In this document: positions 6,653-12,697 of the stretch, piece after piece
How positions within the stretch are numbered: position 1 is the first letter of the stretch
Layout: each line of letters begins with the position of its first letter
NCBI GenBank assembly: GCA_002325825.1
Contig: DCSW01000078.1
Location: forward strand, 1-12,697
DNA from: Collimonas sp. UBA1456
GTDB lineage: Bacteria > Pseudomonadota > Gammaproteobacteria > Burkholderiales > Burkholderiaceae_D
Direction of reading: 5' to 3'
DNA length: 12,697 bases
Program-made: the position numbers and the translations under genes
Notes under the pieces: model-generated
The model's input: only the letters and a program-made list of their open reading frames with translations
Database searches by the model: none
What the model was told of the DNA's origin: nothing

Positions 6653-8254
6653 ATGCTCTCCACCTCAAATATCACAATGCAGTTCGGCCCTAAGCCGCTG
6701 TTTGAAAACATTTCCGTCAAATTCGGCGATGGTAATCGCTACGGTCTGATCGGCGCGAACGGCTGTGGCAAGTCGACGTTCATGAAGATTTTGGGAGGCG
6801 ATCTGGAGCCGTCGGCTGGTAACGTGATGCTCGATCCGAACGAGCGCCTGGGTAAATTGCGCCAGGACCAATTCGCATTCGAGGAAATGCGTGTGCTGGA
6901 TGTGGTGATGATGGGGCATACTGAAATGTGGGCAGCGATGTCCGAACGAGATGCAATCTACGCTAATCCCGAAGCAACCGACGACGACTACATGAAGGCT
7001 GCCGATCTGGAAGCGCGCTTTGCTGAATATGATGGCTATACAGCCGAAGCGCGTGCCGGCGAACTGTTGCTGGGTGTTGGGGTGGCAATCGACCAGCATC
7101 GGGGGGCGATGAGCAATGTTGCGCCAGGCTGGAAACTACGCGTGTTGCTGGCGCAGGCGCTGTTCTCGAATCCGGATATCCTACTGCTCGACGAACCGAC
7201 CAACAATCTCGATATCAACACCATCCGCTGGCTGGAAGATGTGCTGAACCAGCGCAATTCCACCATGATCATCATCTCCCATGATCGCCACTTCCTGAAC
7301 CAGGTCTGCACTCACATGACCGACATGGACTACGGCACATTGAAGGTTTATCCGGGTAATTACGACGACTACATGCTGGCGGTCTCGCAAGCGCGGGCGC
7401 AGCAGTTGTCGGCGAACGCCAAGGCCAAGGATAAGGTCGCGGAACTGCAGGATTTCGTGCGTCGCTTTTCGGCCAACAAATCGAAGGCACGACAGGCCAC
7501 ATCGCGTGCCAAGCAGATTGAAAAAATTAAGATCGAGGATGTCAAGCCATCCAGCCGCGCCAATCCATTCGTACGTTTCGACGGCGAGAAGAAATTACAT
7601 CGTATGGCGGTAGAAGTACAAAGTATCAGCAAGGCCTACCACCGGCCGATCTTTAAGAATTTCAACATCATGGTTGAGGCCGGCGAGAAGATCGCTATCA
7701 TCGGCGCCAACGGCGCCGGTAAGACCACACTATTGCGTAGCATTGGTGGTGCCGACATCGCCGGCATGGAAGTTGACAGCGGTCTGGTCAAGTGGGCGGA
7801 AAACGCCAACGTCGGCTACATGCCTCAAGATCCCACCGAGGATTTTGCGACCGACAAGACATTGACCGACTGGATGGGCCGGTGGACTCAAGAAGGCGAT
7901 GACGACCAGGCCGTGCGTTCCATCCTGGGCCGCCTGCTATTCAGCGGCGACGATGTCAAGAAGTCGGTCAAGGTACTGTCCGGTGGTGAGAAGGGCCGCA
8001 TGATGTACGGCAAGCTGATGCTGGGCCGCCATAATGTGCTGTTACTCGACGAGCCGACCAACCACATGGATATGGAATCAATCGAATCCCTCAATATCGC
8101 GCTGGAAAAATATGCCGGTACGCTGATCTTCGTGTCGCATGATCGTGAATTCGTATCGTCGCTGGCGACCCGGGTGTTGGAAGTCAAGGAAAACGAAGTG
8201 GTTGATTTCCATGGCAGCTATGAGTATTATTTGCGCAGCCAGGGCATTGAATAA
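6653..8254 (+). CDS. ybiT: ABC-F family ATPase, YbiT type
   Basis: A 533-residue soluble protein with two ABC domains and no membrane segment, as in ABC-F factors that act on the ribosome. Domain 1: Walker A GANGCGKST (34-42), Walker B ILLLDEPT (176-183), H-loop SHDRHF. Its signature is the degenerate NVAPGWKLR (155-163), which is normal for YbiT rather than a mutation. The charged interdomain linker (about 245-310) carries the RRFSANKSKARQATSRAKQI motif that contacts tRNA/rRNA in the family. Domain 2: Walker A GANGAGKTT (351-359), signature LSGGEKGR (442-449), Walker B VLLLDEPT (462-469), SHDREF (495-500). It ends in LRSQGIE, like E. coli YbiT. No Shine-Dalgarno sequence is obvious before ATG 6653. 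It is monocistronic, with a promoter candidate at 6597 and a terminator at 8290. YbiT's precise role is not firmly settled; a translation or stress role is inferred. Confidence 0.94.
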   Translation: MLSTSNITMQFGPKPLFENISVKFGDGNRYGLIGANGCGKSTFMKILGGDLEPSAGNVMLDPNERLGKLRQDQFAFEEMRVLDVVMMGHTEMWAAMSERDAIYANPEATDDDYMKAADLEARFAEYDGYTAEARAGELLLGVGVAIDQHRGAMSNVAPGWKLRVLLAQALFSNPDILLLDEPTNNLDINTIRWLEDVLNQRNSTMIIISHDRHFLNQVCTHMTDMDYGTLKVYPGNYDDYMLAVSQARAQQLSANAKAKDKVAELQDFVRRFSANKSKARQATSRAKQIEKIKIEDVKPSSRANPFVRFDGEKKLHRMAVEVQSISKAYHRPIFKNFNIMVEAGEKIAIIGANGAGKTTLLRSIGGADIAGMEVDSGLVKWAENANVGYMPQDPTEDFATDKTLTDWMGRWTQEGDDDQAVRSILGRLLFSGDDVKKSVKVLSGGEKGRMMYGKLMLGRHNVLLLDEPTNHMDMESIESLNIALEKYAGTLIFVSHDREFVSSLATRVLEVKENEVVDFHGSYEYYLRSQGIE

Positions 8255-8289
8255 CTAAAATTACGGCCAAAAAAGTTAGCGCGCGTTGT

Positions 8290-8339
8290 AAAAAAAGCGT
8301 GGCGGAATTTTATCCGAAACGCTTTTTTATCGCTAAAAT
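8290..8339 (+). terminator. Rho-independent terminator of the ABC-F gene
   Basis: The arms AAAAAAGCGT (8291-8300) and ACGCTTTTTT (8329-8338) are perfectly complementary. An inner CGGA/TCCG stem (8303-8306 with 8323-8326) follows after a 2x2 internal loop. The right arm ends in six T, giving the U tract, and the left arm's A run makes it potentially bidirectional. It lies 36 bases after the ABC-F stop codon. Confidence 0.8.
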
Positions 8340-8341
8340 GT

Positions 8342-8366
8342 AGCGTGGGTACATCGTGCTCACGCT
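8342..8366. repeat. REP-like palindrome, first of two
   Basis: AGCGTGGGTAC (8342-8352) pairs with GTGCTCACGCT (8356-8366) over 11 positions, two of them G-T, around the loop ATC. The shape and wording (GTGGG-CAC...GTGCCCAC) resemble widespread extragenic palindromes in proteobacteria. It lies directly after the ABC-F terminator. Copy number elsewhere cannot be judged here. Confidence 0.5.
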
Positions 8367-8418
8367 CGAAGTTATTCCACAAAGATGTCTCTGCCACTTG
8401 TGCCTATACGCCTGTTAT

Positions 8419-8460
8419 CGCGTAACGTGCTGGCAAAAAAACTTACCCGCACGTTACGCG
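8419..8460. repeat. REP-like palindrome, second, with a perfect 12-base stem
   Basis: CGCGTAACGTGC (8419-8430) and GCACGTTACGCG (8449-8460) are perfect reverse complements, separated by an 18-base loop holding an A7 run. The GTGCGTTACGC-type wording is common in bacterial extragenic palindromes. The right arm contains the stop codon (8454-8456) of the minus-strand hypothetical pseudogene, so the repeat invaded or forms that gene's very end. Read on the minus strand the loop carries T7, but not placed as in a standard terminator. Confidence 0.6.
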
Positions 8461-9039
8461 CCACTTGGCTCGCGTTCGCCCAAGTACGGCAACTGGTCTA
8501 GCCGGCCGCGTAGGATGCTGGCGATTTCTTTGCCCTTGGTTCTGAGTGCGGCTTCCAGATACGCTTGGTGTAATTTCCGAAAATTCCGAACGCTGCTGGC
8601 GCTCTCGACTTTCAACTATAAGTCGTAGCCGCTCAGGCCGATCATGCGGTTGATTGTATCGTTGTAAAAATGATATATCGCTTCGAACTGGTTCCGTGCC
8701 TTACGGCAAAATCTGTTATGCGGAAAGCTGTGTAACTTTCTGTTGCAGATTACGGCAATGATGCAGTCGCACTCATGTCTTTTGTTGTTGCTGGTCCAGT
8801 AATCATTGCTGCACTACCGCTGCTGTTGACGAACTGGATCGGGCCGGCCTGCAGCAGTTGATCCAGATGTTCTTGGCCAAGGTCCAAGCCTGACACTTTT
8901 TGCAGCAACTTATTATCGACGTTTTTGCCACCCTACAATAGTAGCGTAGCAAGGTCAAGGTGCGTAGGCACGCTCCGATGGCTTGGTCGCAGGTGGCGAT
9001 TTCAGCGCAGCCTAGTTCGGTCTTGTCAAGAATGATCAT
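8454..9039 (-). pseudogene. Broken conserved hypothetical gene
   Basis: From an ATG at 9039 the minus strand reads MIILDKTELGCAEIATCDQA, 'LRTLTLL'; then in another frame KNVDNKLLQKVSGLDLGQEH and LDQLLQAGPIQFVNSSG; then after another shift NQFEAIYHFYNDTINRMIGL, 'SGYDL', a TAG, 'LKVESASSVRNFRKLHQAYL', 'KGKEIASILRGRLDQLPYLGE', ending at TAA 8454-8456. I recall Burkholderiales hypothetical proteins with the same order: an N-terminal 'KTxxGxxEIxxRxxxLxxRxRTLLxxxDGKK' winged-helix-like segment and a C-terminal 'NxTIRxxxGLRGxxLxLKVExA' helical region. I know no function. At least one stop and two frameshifts make it non-functional. It lies convergent to the ABC-F gene and divergent from nadA, whose promoter lies beyond its 5' end. 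Confidence 0.65.
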
Positions 9040-9181
9040 GATCTCCACCGTGTTCTTATCGTTGTCATGAGAGTGCTGCGCAGGCTTCAAGTGGCCGATG
9101 TATTGTCAGTTTCAGGTTTCAATAGTTATTTCTAAATAAATAATGCCATGGTGGCTCATGCATGGTTGTAATCTAGCAATG

Positions 9182-9212
9182 TTGACACATGTTTTAAGGA
9201 TAACGGTAGAAT
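9182..9212 (+). promoter_or_regulatory. Candidate promoter for nadA-nadC
   Basis: TTGACA at 9182-9187 is a perfect -35 and TAGAAT at 9207-9212 a good -10, but the spacer is 19 bases, longer than the usual 17. Transcription would start near 9219 and leave a leader of about 108 bases before the nadA ATG. I see no NAD riboswitch in the leader. Confidence 0.4.
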
Positions 9213-9326
9213 TCACGTCCGATTTCTTATTTGTTACACCGCTGTCAAATATGTTATGGCGCCTTATTTCGTATCATTGCGCTCTTATGGCATCACATTC
9301 ATTTACCTATAGCCGCCATCACTGTC

Positions 9327-10478
9327 ATGCAAACCCAAGTCATCAAAACCGTTGAATTCGAGCGGCCGCAAATGGACCTAGGCAGCAGTTCGGGTACGAG
9401 TTGTACCGCCCATGCCTGGGCTCGTGTCCCTAACATCCCTTCGCCAGAACAGAAAATCACGCTTAGGCAGCGCATCAAACGCTTGTTGAAAGAACAGCAA
9501 GCTGTTCTGGTAGCGCATTATTATGTCGATGCCGATTTACAGGACCTGGCGGAAGAGACTGGCGGTTGCGTCTCCGATTCGCTGGAAATGGCGCGTTTCG
9601 GCCGTGATCATCCGGCCAAGACGCTAGTGGTGGCCGGCGTTAAGTTCATGGGGGAAACCTCGAAAATAATCAGCCCGCACAAACGCGTGCTGATGCCAGA
9701 TCTGGATTCCACCTGTTCGCTTGATCTGGGTTGTCCTGCCGATGAGTTTTCTGCTTTTTGCGATGACCATCCGGATCGCACCGTGGTGGTATACGCCAAC
9801 ACCAGCGCAGCAGTCAAAGCGCGTGCCGACTGGATGGTAACTTCTTCTATCGGACTCGATATCGTCGCCCACCTGCATGCGCAGGGTAAGAAAATATTGT
9901 GGGCGCCAGACAAGCACCTTGGTGGCTATATCCAGAAACAGGCCGGCGCCGACATGCTGCTGTGGCAAGGCTCCTGCCTGGTGCACGACGAGTTCAAAGG
10001 CGTTGAGCTGGAATTGCTGCGCCGGCAACATCCGAATGCCAAGATACTGGTGCATCCGGAATCGCCGGCAGCAGTGGTGGCGCAGGCTGATATGGTTGGC
10101 TCGACTACGCAGTTGATCGCCGCCGCACAGAGCCTCGATGCCGATGAATTCATCGTCGCTACGGATAACGGCATCCTGCACAAGATGCGCATGGCGGCGC
10201 CCGGCAAGCGCTTCATCGATGCCCCGACTGCCGGTAACAGCGCAACCTGCAAAAGCTGCGCGCATTGTCCGTGGATGGCGATGAACGGTTTGCAGAATCT
10301 AGCCGATGCGCTGGAATCCGGCAGCAATGAAATCCATGTCGACGCAGAGATCGGTCGCAAAGCTGTGGTTTGCATCGACCGTATGCTGTACTTTGCTGCG
10401 CAACGCAAAGCCAATGTGCGTCCATCCAGCGATCTGGCCCAAGAACAAAAACTGTTTTCAGGAATCGGCCCAGCATGA
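9327..10478 (+). CDS. nadA: Quinolinate synthase (NadA)
   Basis: A 383-residue [4Fe-4S] enzyme that condenses iminoaspartate with dihydroxyacetone phosphate to quinolinate in de novo NAD synthesis. The three cluster ligands are visible: Cys130 (DSTCSLDLGC), Cys217 (QGSCLVH) and Cys314 in CKSCAHCPW. Each lies 17 residues later than the E. coli ligands Cys113, Cys200 and Cys297, so the core is collinear and the extra length is N-terminal. VLVAHYY (60-66), GVKFMGETSKI, PDKHLGGYI, VHPESP and the VGSTTQ motif are also present. The frame is open further upstream to 9231, but ATG 9327 (MQTQVIKTVEFERPQMD) gives the usual start for this group. No strong Shine-Dalgarno sequence precedes it. The stop overlaps the nadC start (ATGA at 10475-10478). 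Confidence 0.94.
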   Translation: MQTQVIKTVEFERPQMDLGSSSGTSCTAHAWARVPNIPSPEQKITLRQRIKRLLKEQQAVLVAHYYVDADLQDLAEETGGCVSDSLEMARFGRDHPAKTLVVAGVKFMGETSKIISPHKRVLMPDLDSTCSLDLGCPADEFSAFCDDHPDRTVVVYANTSAAVKARADWMVTSSIGLDIVAHLHAQGKKILWAPDKHLGGYIQKQAGADMLLWQGSCLVHDEFKGVELELLRRQHPNAKILVHPESPAAVVAQADMVGSTTQLIAAAQSLDADEFIVATDNGILHKMRMAAPGKRFIDAPTAGNSATCKSCAHCPWMAMNGLQNLADALESGSNEIHVDAEIGRKAVVCIDRMLYFAAQRKANVRPSSDLAQEQKLFSGIGPA

Positions 10479-11365
10479 GTATTTCCATCGGCAACTTCGC
10501 CAGCAATTTAGAGAATCGTTTCTCGCCTTTTGACGCTGCACTGCAATCGGCCCTTGACAACAATATTCGTACTGCATTGGCCGAAGATGTCGGCAGTGGC
10601 GACCTGACCGGCAAGCTGGTTCCGGCGCAGGAGAAGGTGCGAGCCAGGGTGCTCGTGCGCGAGCAAGCCGTGCTATGCGGCTCGCCGTGGTTTGAGGCGA
10701 TGATGCAGCAGCTTGATGCTAGCATCCGCATTGAATGGCATTATACCGAAGGCGATCTGATGAGCGCCGACAGCGATGCCTGCATCATCGACGCGCCAGC
10801 CCGGGCCTTGTTGACTGCGGAGCGCGGCGCACTGAATTTTCTCCAACTGCTATCCGGTGTCGCCAGCGCTACACGGATTTACGTCAATACGATTGCGCAC
10901 ACCAAAGCATATATAGTCGACACCCGCAAGACCCTGCCGGGCTTACGTCTGGCGCAAAAATACGCTGTCCGCGTCGGTGGCGGTCATAACCAGCGACTGG
11001 CGCTATACGACGGCATCCTGATCAAGGAAAACCATATCGCCGCAGCCGGCAGCATCGCTGCCGCGATGAATGCCGCACTCAGTCTGGACGCCAGTGTGCC
11101 GATTCAGATCGAAGTGGAGAATCTGGGACAGCTCGACGAAGCGCTGCGCGCCGGTGCCACCTCGGTCTTGTTAGACAACTTCAGCCTCGACGCCATGCGC
11201 GATGCGGTCAACCTGACTGCCGCCAGAGCCTTGCTAGAAGCCTCTGGCGGTATCAACATGGACACTGTGTGCGCGATTGCAGAAACCGGGGTGGATCGGA
11301 TCTCCATCGGAAGTTTGACCAAGGATATCCGAGCTACGGATTATTCTTTACGGATTATTGAGTGA
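10475..11365 (+). CDS. nadC: Nicotinate-nucleotide pyrophosphorylase, carboxylating (quinolinate phosphoribosyltransferase, NadC)
   Basis: A 296-residue enzyme that joins quinolinate, the product of NadA, to PRPP with loss of CO2 to give nicotinate mononucleotide. Motifs in order: ALAEDVGSGDLTG (34-46), ERGALNFLQLLSGVAS (116-131), DTRKTLPGLR (149-158), KYAVRVGGGHNQRLALYDG (162-180), LIKENHI (182-188), EVENL (213-217), LLDNF (232-236), ASGGI (256-260) and ISIGSLTK (276-283). These include the substrate-binding Arg and Lys residues of the barrel. The ATG at 10475 overlaps the nadA stop by 4 bases, so translation is probably coupled; the frame is open further upstream only because it runs within nadA. 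No lesion is seen. No nadB follows, and the sequence after the stop is degenerate. Confidence 0.95.
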   Translation: MSISIGNFASNLENRFSPFDAALQSALDNNIRTALAEDVGSGDLTGKLVPAQEKVRARVLVREQAVLCGSPWFEAMMQQLDASIRIEWHYTEGDLMSADSDACIIDAPARALLTAERGALNFLQLLSGVASATRIYVNTIAHTKAYIVDTRKTLPGLRLAQKYAVRVGGGHNQRLALYDGILIKENHIAAAGSIAAAMNAALSLDASVPIQIEVENLGQLDEALRAGATSVLLDNFSLDAMRDAVNLTAARALLEASGGINMDTVCAIAETGVDRISIGSLTKDIRATDYSLRIIE

Positions 11366-11956
11366 GTCGCGCTAGCTCGATCATCAACCGATGGCTGAGC
11401 TTCTGACGTTCTAGGCGTTGCTGTCCAGCGGCAGAATACTTACTTGAATGAAGCGCACGTTGCCCATAACGAAAGCGCCGTAAATCTTATCCTGGTGCGC
11501 TGCAATGAATTCGTCTTCAGCTCTTTGCTGAACGTCGCCATATGAAATGCTGGCCGACAGTGCCGCGACGACATGGTTGAAATCGTCGGTTTATTGACGG
11601 CTATCGTTATCTCTGGCGTGATTTATATATGCGCTTTCCTGGTGGCTGATACTACTCGTCGTAATTGCTTGGCACGCGTGCGTTATAGCCTAAAATTCAG
11701 GCGCATTCTATCGCTGATGCGGAAGGCGTCGCCTAGCCTTCGTGGGTAGTCCATCTACTACTTGAAGAAGGGACGTGTTAACGTCAGAGTAAGCGCCATG
11801 CGTGGTGGCGAGGTAAGATTTCGGGCTGCTGAGTACCACAGATTTGAATTGAAAAGCAGGATATCGCCTGCCTTTCCAGTTGCAGGTAGTATACACGGTA
11901 CGCTAGATATTGTTCATCTTATCTTTCTTTTGTCAAATCGCTCCAAAGAGCGACTT
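11366..11956. other. Degenerate stretch after nadC, no supportable gene
   Basis: No complete gene is recognisable. On the minus strand a frame ending at 11411 reads 'SASISYGDVQQRAEDEF', AAHQDKIYGAFVMGNVRFIQ and then 'VSILPLDSNA', and an adjoining frame reads 'QKLSHRLMIELARLTQ'. These look protein-like and may be remnants of one gene, but I cannot name it. On the plus strand a 58-codon frame (11573-11749) starts MVEIVGLLTAIVISGVIYIC, a possible single membrane helix followed by an Arg-rich tail. It has no ribosome binding site, so I do not call it. The frames at 11708-11896 and 11762-11962 have no family features. Confidence 0.45.
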
Positions 11957-11960
11957 TTAT
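11938..11960. terminator. Possible small hairpin terminator
   Basis: TCGCTC (11938-11943) and GAGCGA (11948-11953) form a perfect 6-base stem with the loop CAAA. The plus-strand tail is CTTTTAT. On the minus strand the hairpin begins 4 bases after the TAA (11957-11959) of the unrecognised frame and is followed by TTTGACAAAAG, a weak T tract. It may serve as the end of that minus-strand gene. Confidence 0.4.
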
Positions 11961-12370
11961 AGCACAGTCTTCGACGGTAAACTCGTTAGCATGTCGAGCA
12001 TTAGGTTAAAATCGCGAGAATAGGTCCTGACGTCGCTATGGAAATTAGGCCAATTCCGGTAGGCGTTCTCTGAATACGACAGGTTGGTTAGCGCACTGTA
12101 TGAGTTGAGGATGTATCCACCATCGAAATAGGCACGGATATACTCATCAAGATAGAGTCCCGACAAATATTCGTCGATGCTGCAGGCACCTCCTACGAGG
12201 TGAGGAAAGGTGCCATCTATGCCATTTTCCAGGCCGCTCTTGCGTTGCTAATCCCGGCATATCTCTTGTTTTTGACGTATGTCGATACGCAGTCGTTCGA
12301 TCAGGCTAAGGGGAGGCAATCTAGTCAGAAATGACAAATCCGATTGTTGCGATCTGTCCCCGGAAATATT
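11957..12370 (-). pseudogene. Unrecognised reading frame with an in-frame stop, cut by an IS element
   Basis: One minus-strand frame stays open from the IS edge at about 12370 to TAA 11957-11959, apart from a single TAG at 12248-12250. The upstream part contains 'SDLSFLTRLPPLSLIERLRI' and 'RQKQEICRD'; the downstream part contains 'GIDGTFPHLVGGACSIDEYL', 'GLYLDEYIRAYFDGGYILNS' and 'WPNFHSDVRTYSRDFNLMLD'. It is rich in Tyr, Asp, Ser and Leu with AT-richer codons than the neighbouring intact genes, which may mean it was acquired. I recognise no family and see no signal peptide or membrane segment. A small hairpin follows its stop. Its 5' end would lie across the insertion and is not seen. It may be a decayed gene or a chance open frame; I favour the former weakly. 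Confidence 0.35.
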
Positions 12371-12401
12371 TGATACTACACCCCCCAAAAAAAGAGTATC
12401 A
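12371..12401 (+). repeat. Probable left end of the IS3-family element
   Basis: The sequence TGATACTACACCCCCC (12371-12386) followed by A7 and GAGTATCA resembles IS407-group IS3 ends, which start TG and carry a CCCCCAAAA block. TGATACT (12371-12377) and AGTATCA (12395-12401) also form a 7-base inverted repeat. The matching right end is outside the window, so the boundary is an estimate. Confidence 0.4.
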
Positions 12402-12446
12402 GTTAAAAGTAGGATTTTCTTAAATACGATTTTGAGGAAGTTGTAC

Positions 12447-12697
12447 ATGGAGGCATCATGCTTTACCGAAAGTCAGATCATCAACATCTTGAAGCAGGTC
12501 AAGGCGGCACGCTAGTGTCGGACCTTTGTCGTGAGCATGGGATGAGTTCGGTCTCGTTCTACAAGTGGCGGAGTAAATACGGTGACATGGATGCGTCGAT
12601 GATGATGCGGATGAAAGAGTTGAAAGATGAGAGCCGTTGGTTCAAAAAGATTTATGTAGAAGAGAAGCTGAAAGCCGAGATCATTTCGGAGGCGATG
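12447..12697 (+). pseudogene. IS3-family transposase OrfA, frameshifted and truncated by the window end
   Basis: From ATG 12447, with AGGAAG 6 bases upstream as ribosome binding site, the frame reads MEASCFTESQIINILKQV and then meets TAG at 12513-12515. The next frame, open from 12497 to the window end, continues 'GGTLVSDLCREHGMSSVSFY', KWRSKYGDMDASMMMRMKEL and KDESRWFKKIYVEEKLKAEI. Together they form the usual OrfA of IS3 (IS407-like) elements: a helix-turn-helix (SFTEEQI...CREHGIS..TFYKWRSKYG) followed by a leucine-zipper-like helix. The break corresponds to one lost base around 12498-12500, inside the helix-turn-helix, not at the programmed orfA/orfB slippage site. This copy therefore seems unable to make its own OrfA. 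OrfB lies beyond the window. Confidence 0.82.

Noticed and set aside
6286..6720. 144-codon minus-strand open frame across the LysR/bla junction and ABC-F start
   Set aside because: It runs antisense through the beta-lactamase remnant, promoter and ABC-F start and matches nothing.
11221..11249. Inverted repeat CGCCAGAG/CTCTGGCG inside nadC
   Set aside because: It lies within well-conserved coding sequence (AARALLEASGG) and needs no regulatory explanation.
11573..11749. 58-codon plus-strand frame with a possible membrane helix
   Set aside because: No Shine-Dalgarno sequence, lies in degenerate sequence, and a hydrophobic run of this length can arise by chance.
1..12697. CRISPR arrays, tRNA or rRNA genes, toxin-antitoxin or phage-defence genes
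   Set aside because: I saw no regularly spaced repeats, no tRNA cloverleaf with a T-arm GTTCRA signature, no rRNA sequence, and no defence-family motif in any frame.

Overview
The window comes from a proteobacterium whose gene content fits the order Burkholderiales, with an Oxalobacteraceae-like flavour. This rests on the queE-queD-tadA-ldcA gene order, the nadA-nadC arrangement and the wording of the photolyase and LysR remnants; no database search was possible. About half the window is decayed genes. The intact genes are housekeeping functions (tRNA modification, a ribosome-associated ABC-F ATPase, NAD synthesis). The broken ones are environmental or accessory functions (light-dependent DNA repair, beta-lactam resistance, murein recycling, regulators, transposases). 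That is the pattern of recent genome erosion, as in a host-restricted or symbiotic lineage, though the lifestyle is inferred.

Layout. 1-2615 (minus strand): a ruined light-repair operon. In transcription order it holds an intact 57-residue DUF2256 protein, a broken Fe-S cryptochrome/photolyase, a broken second photolyase-like protein, a broken DUF393 (DCC family) protein, and finally an IS481-like transposase tail at the window edge. 2616-3063: no supportable gene. 3064-4669 (plus): intact queE, queD and tadA, closely spaced. 4672-5599: a broken LD-carboxypeptidase (ldcA) at the end of the same transcription unit. 5697-6330 (minus) and 6340-6567 (plus): an AmpR/GcvA-like LysR regulator and a class A beta-lactamase, both missing their 5' ends and joined head to head, which looks like a collapsed ampR-bla divergent pair. 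6653-8254: an intact ABC-F protein of the YbiT type with its own promoter and terminator. 8342-8460: two REP-like palindromes. 8454-9039 (minus): a broken conserved hypothetical gene. 9327-11365: nadA and nadC, overlapping by 4 bases. 11366-12370: AT-richer sequence with an unrecognised minus-strand reading frame carrying an in-frame TAG and cut off at the edge of an IS. 12371-12697: the left end of an IS3-family element with a frameshifted orfA, running off the window.

How the genes relate. QueD and QueE catalyse consecutive steps towards preQ0/queuosine, and TadA makes inosine at the tRNA wobble position, so this block is wobble-base modification. YbiT also acts in translation. NadA and NadC are consecutive steps in de novo NAD synthesis; nadB is not in the window. 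I found no convincing new defence or signalling system. The most informative signals are the deletion junctions at about 1136 and about 6330-6340, the preserved DUF2256 gene inside a dead operon, and the IS-interrupted unknown frame near the right end.
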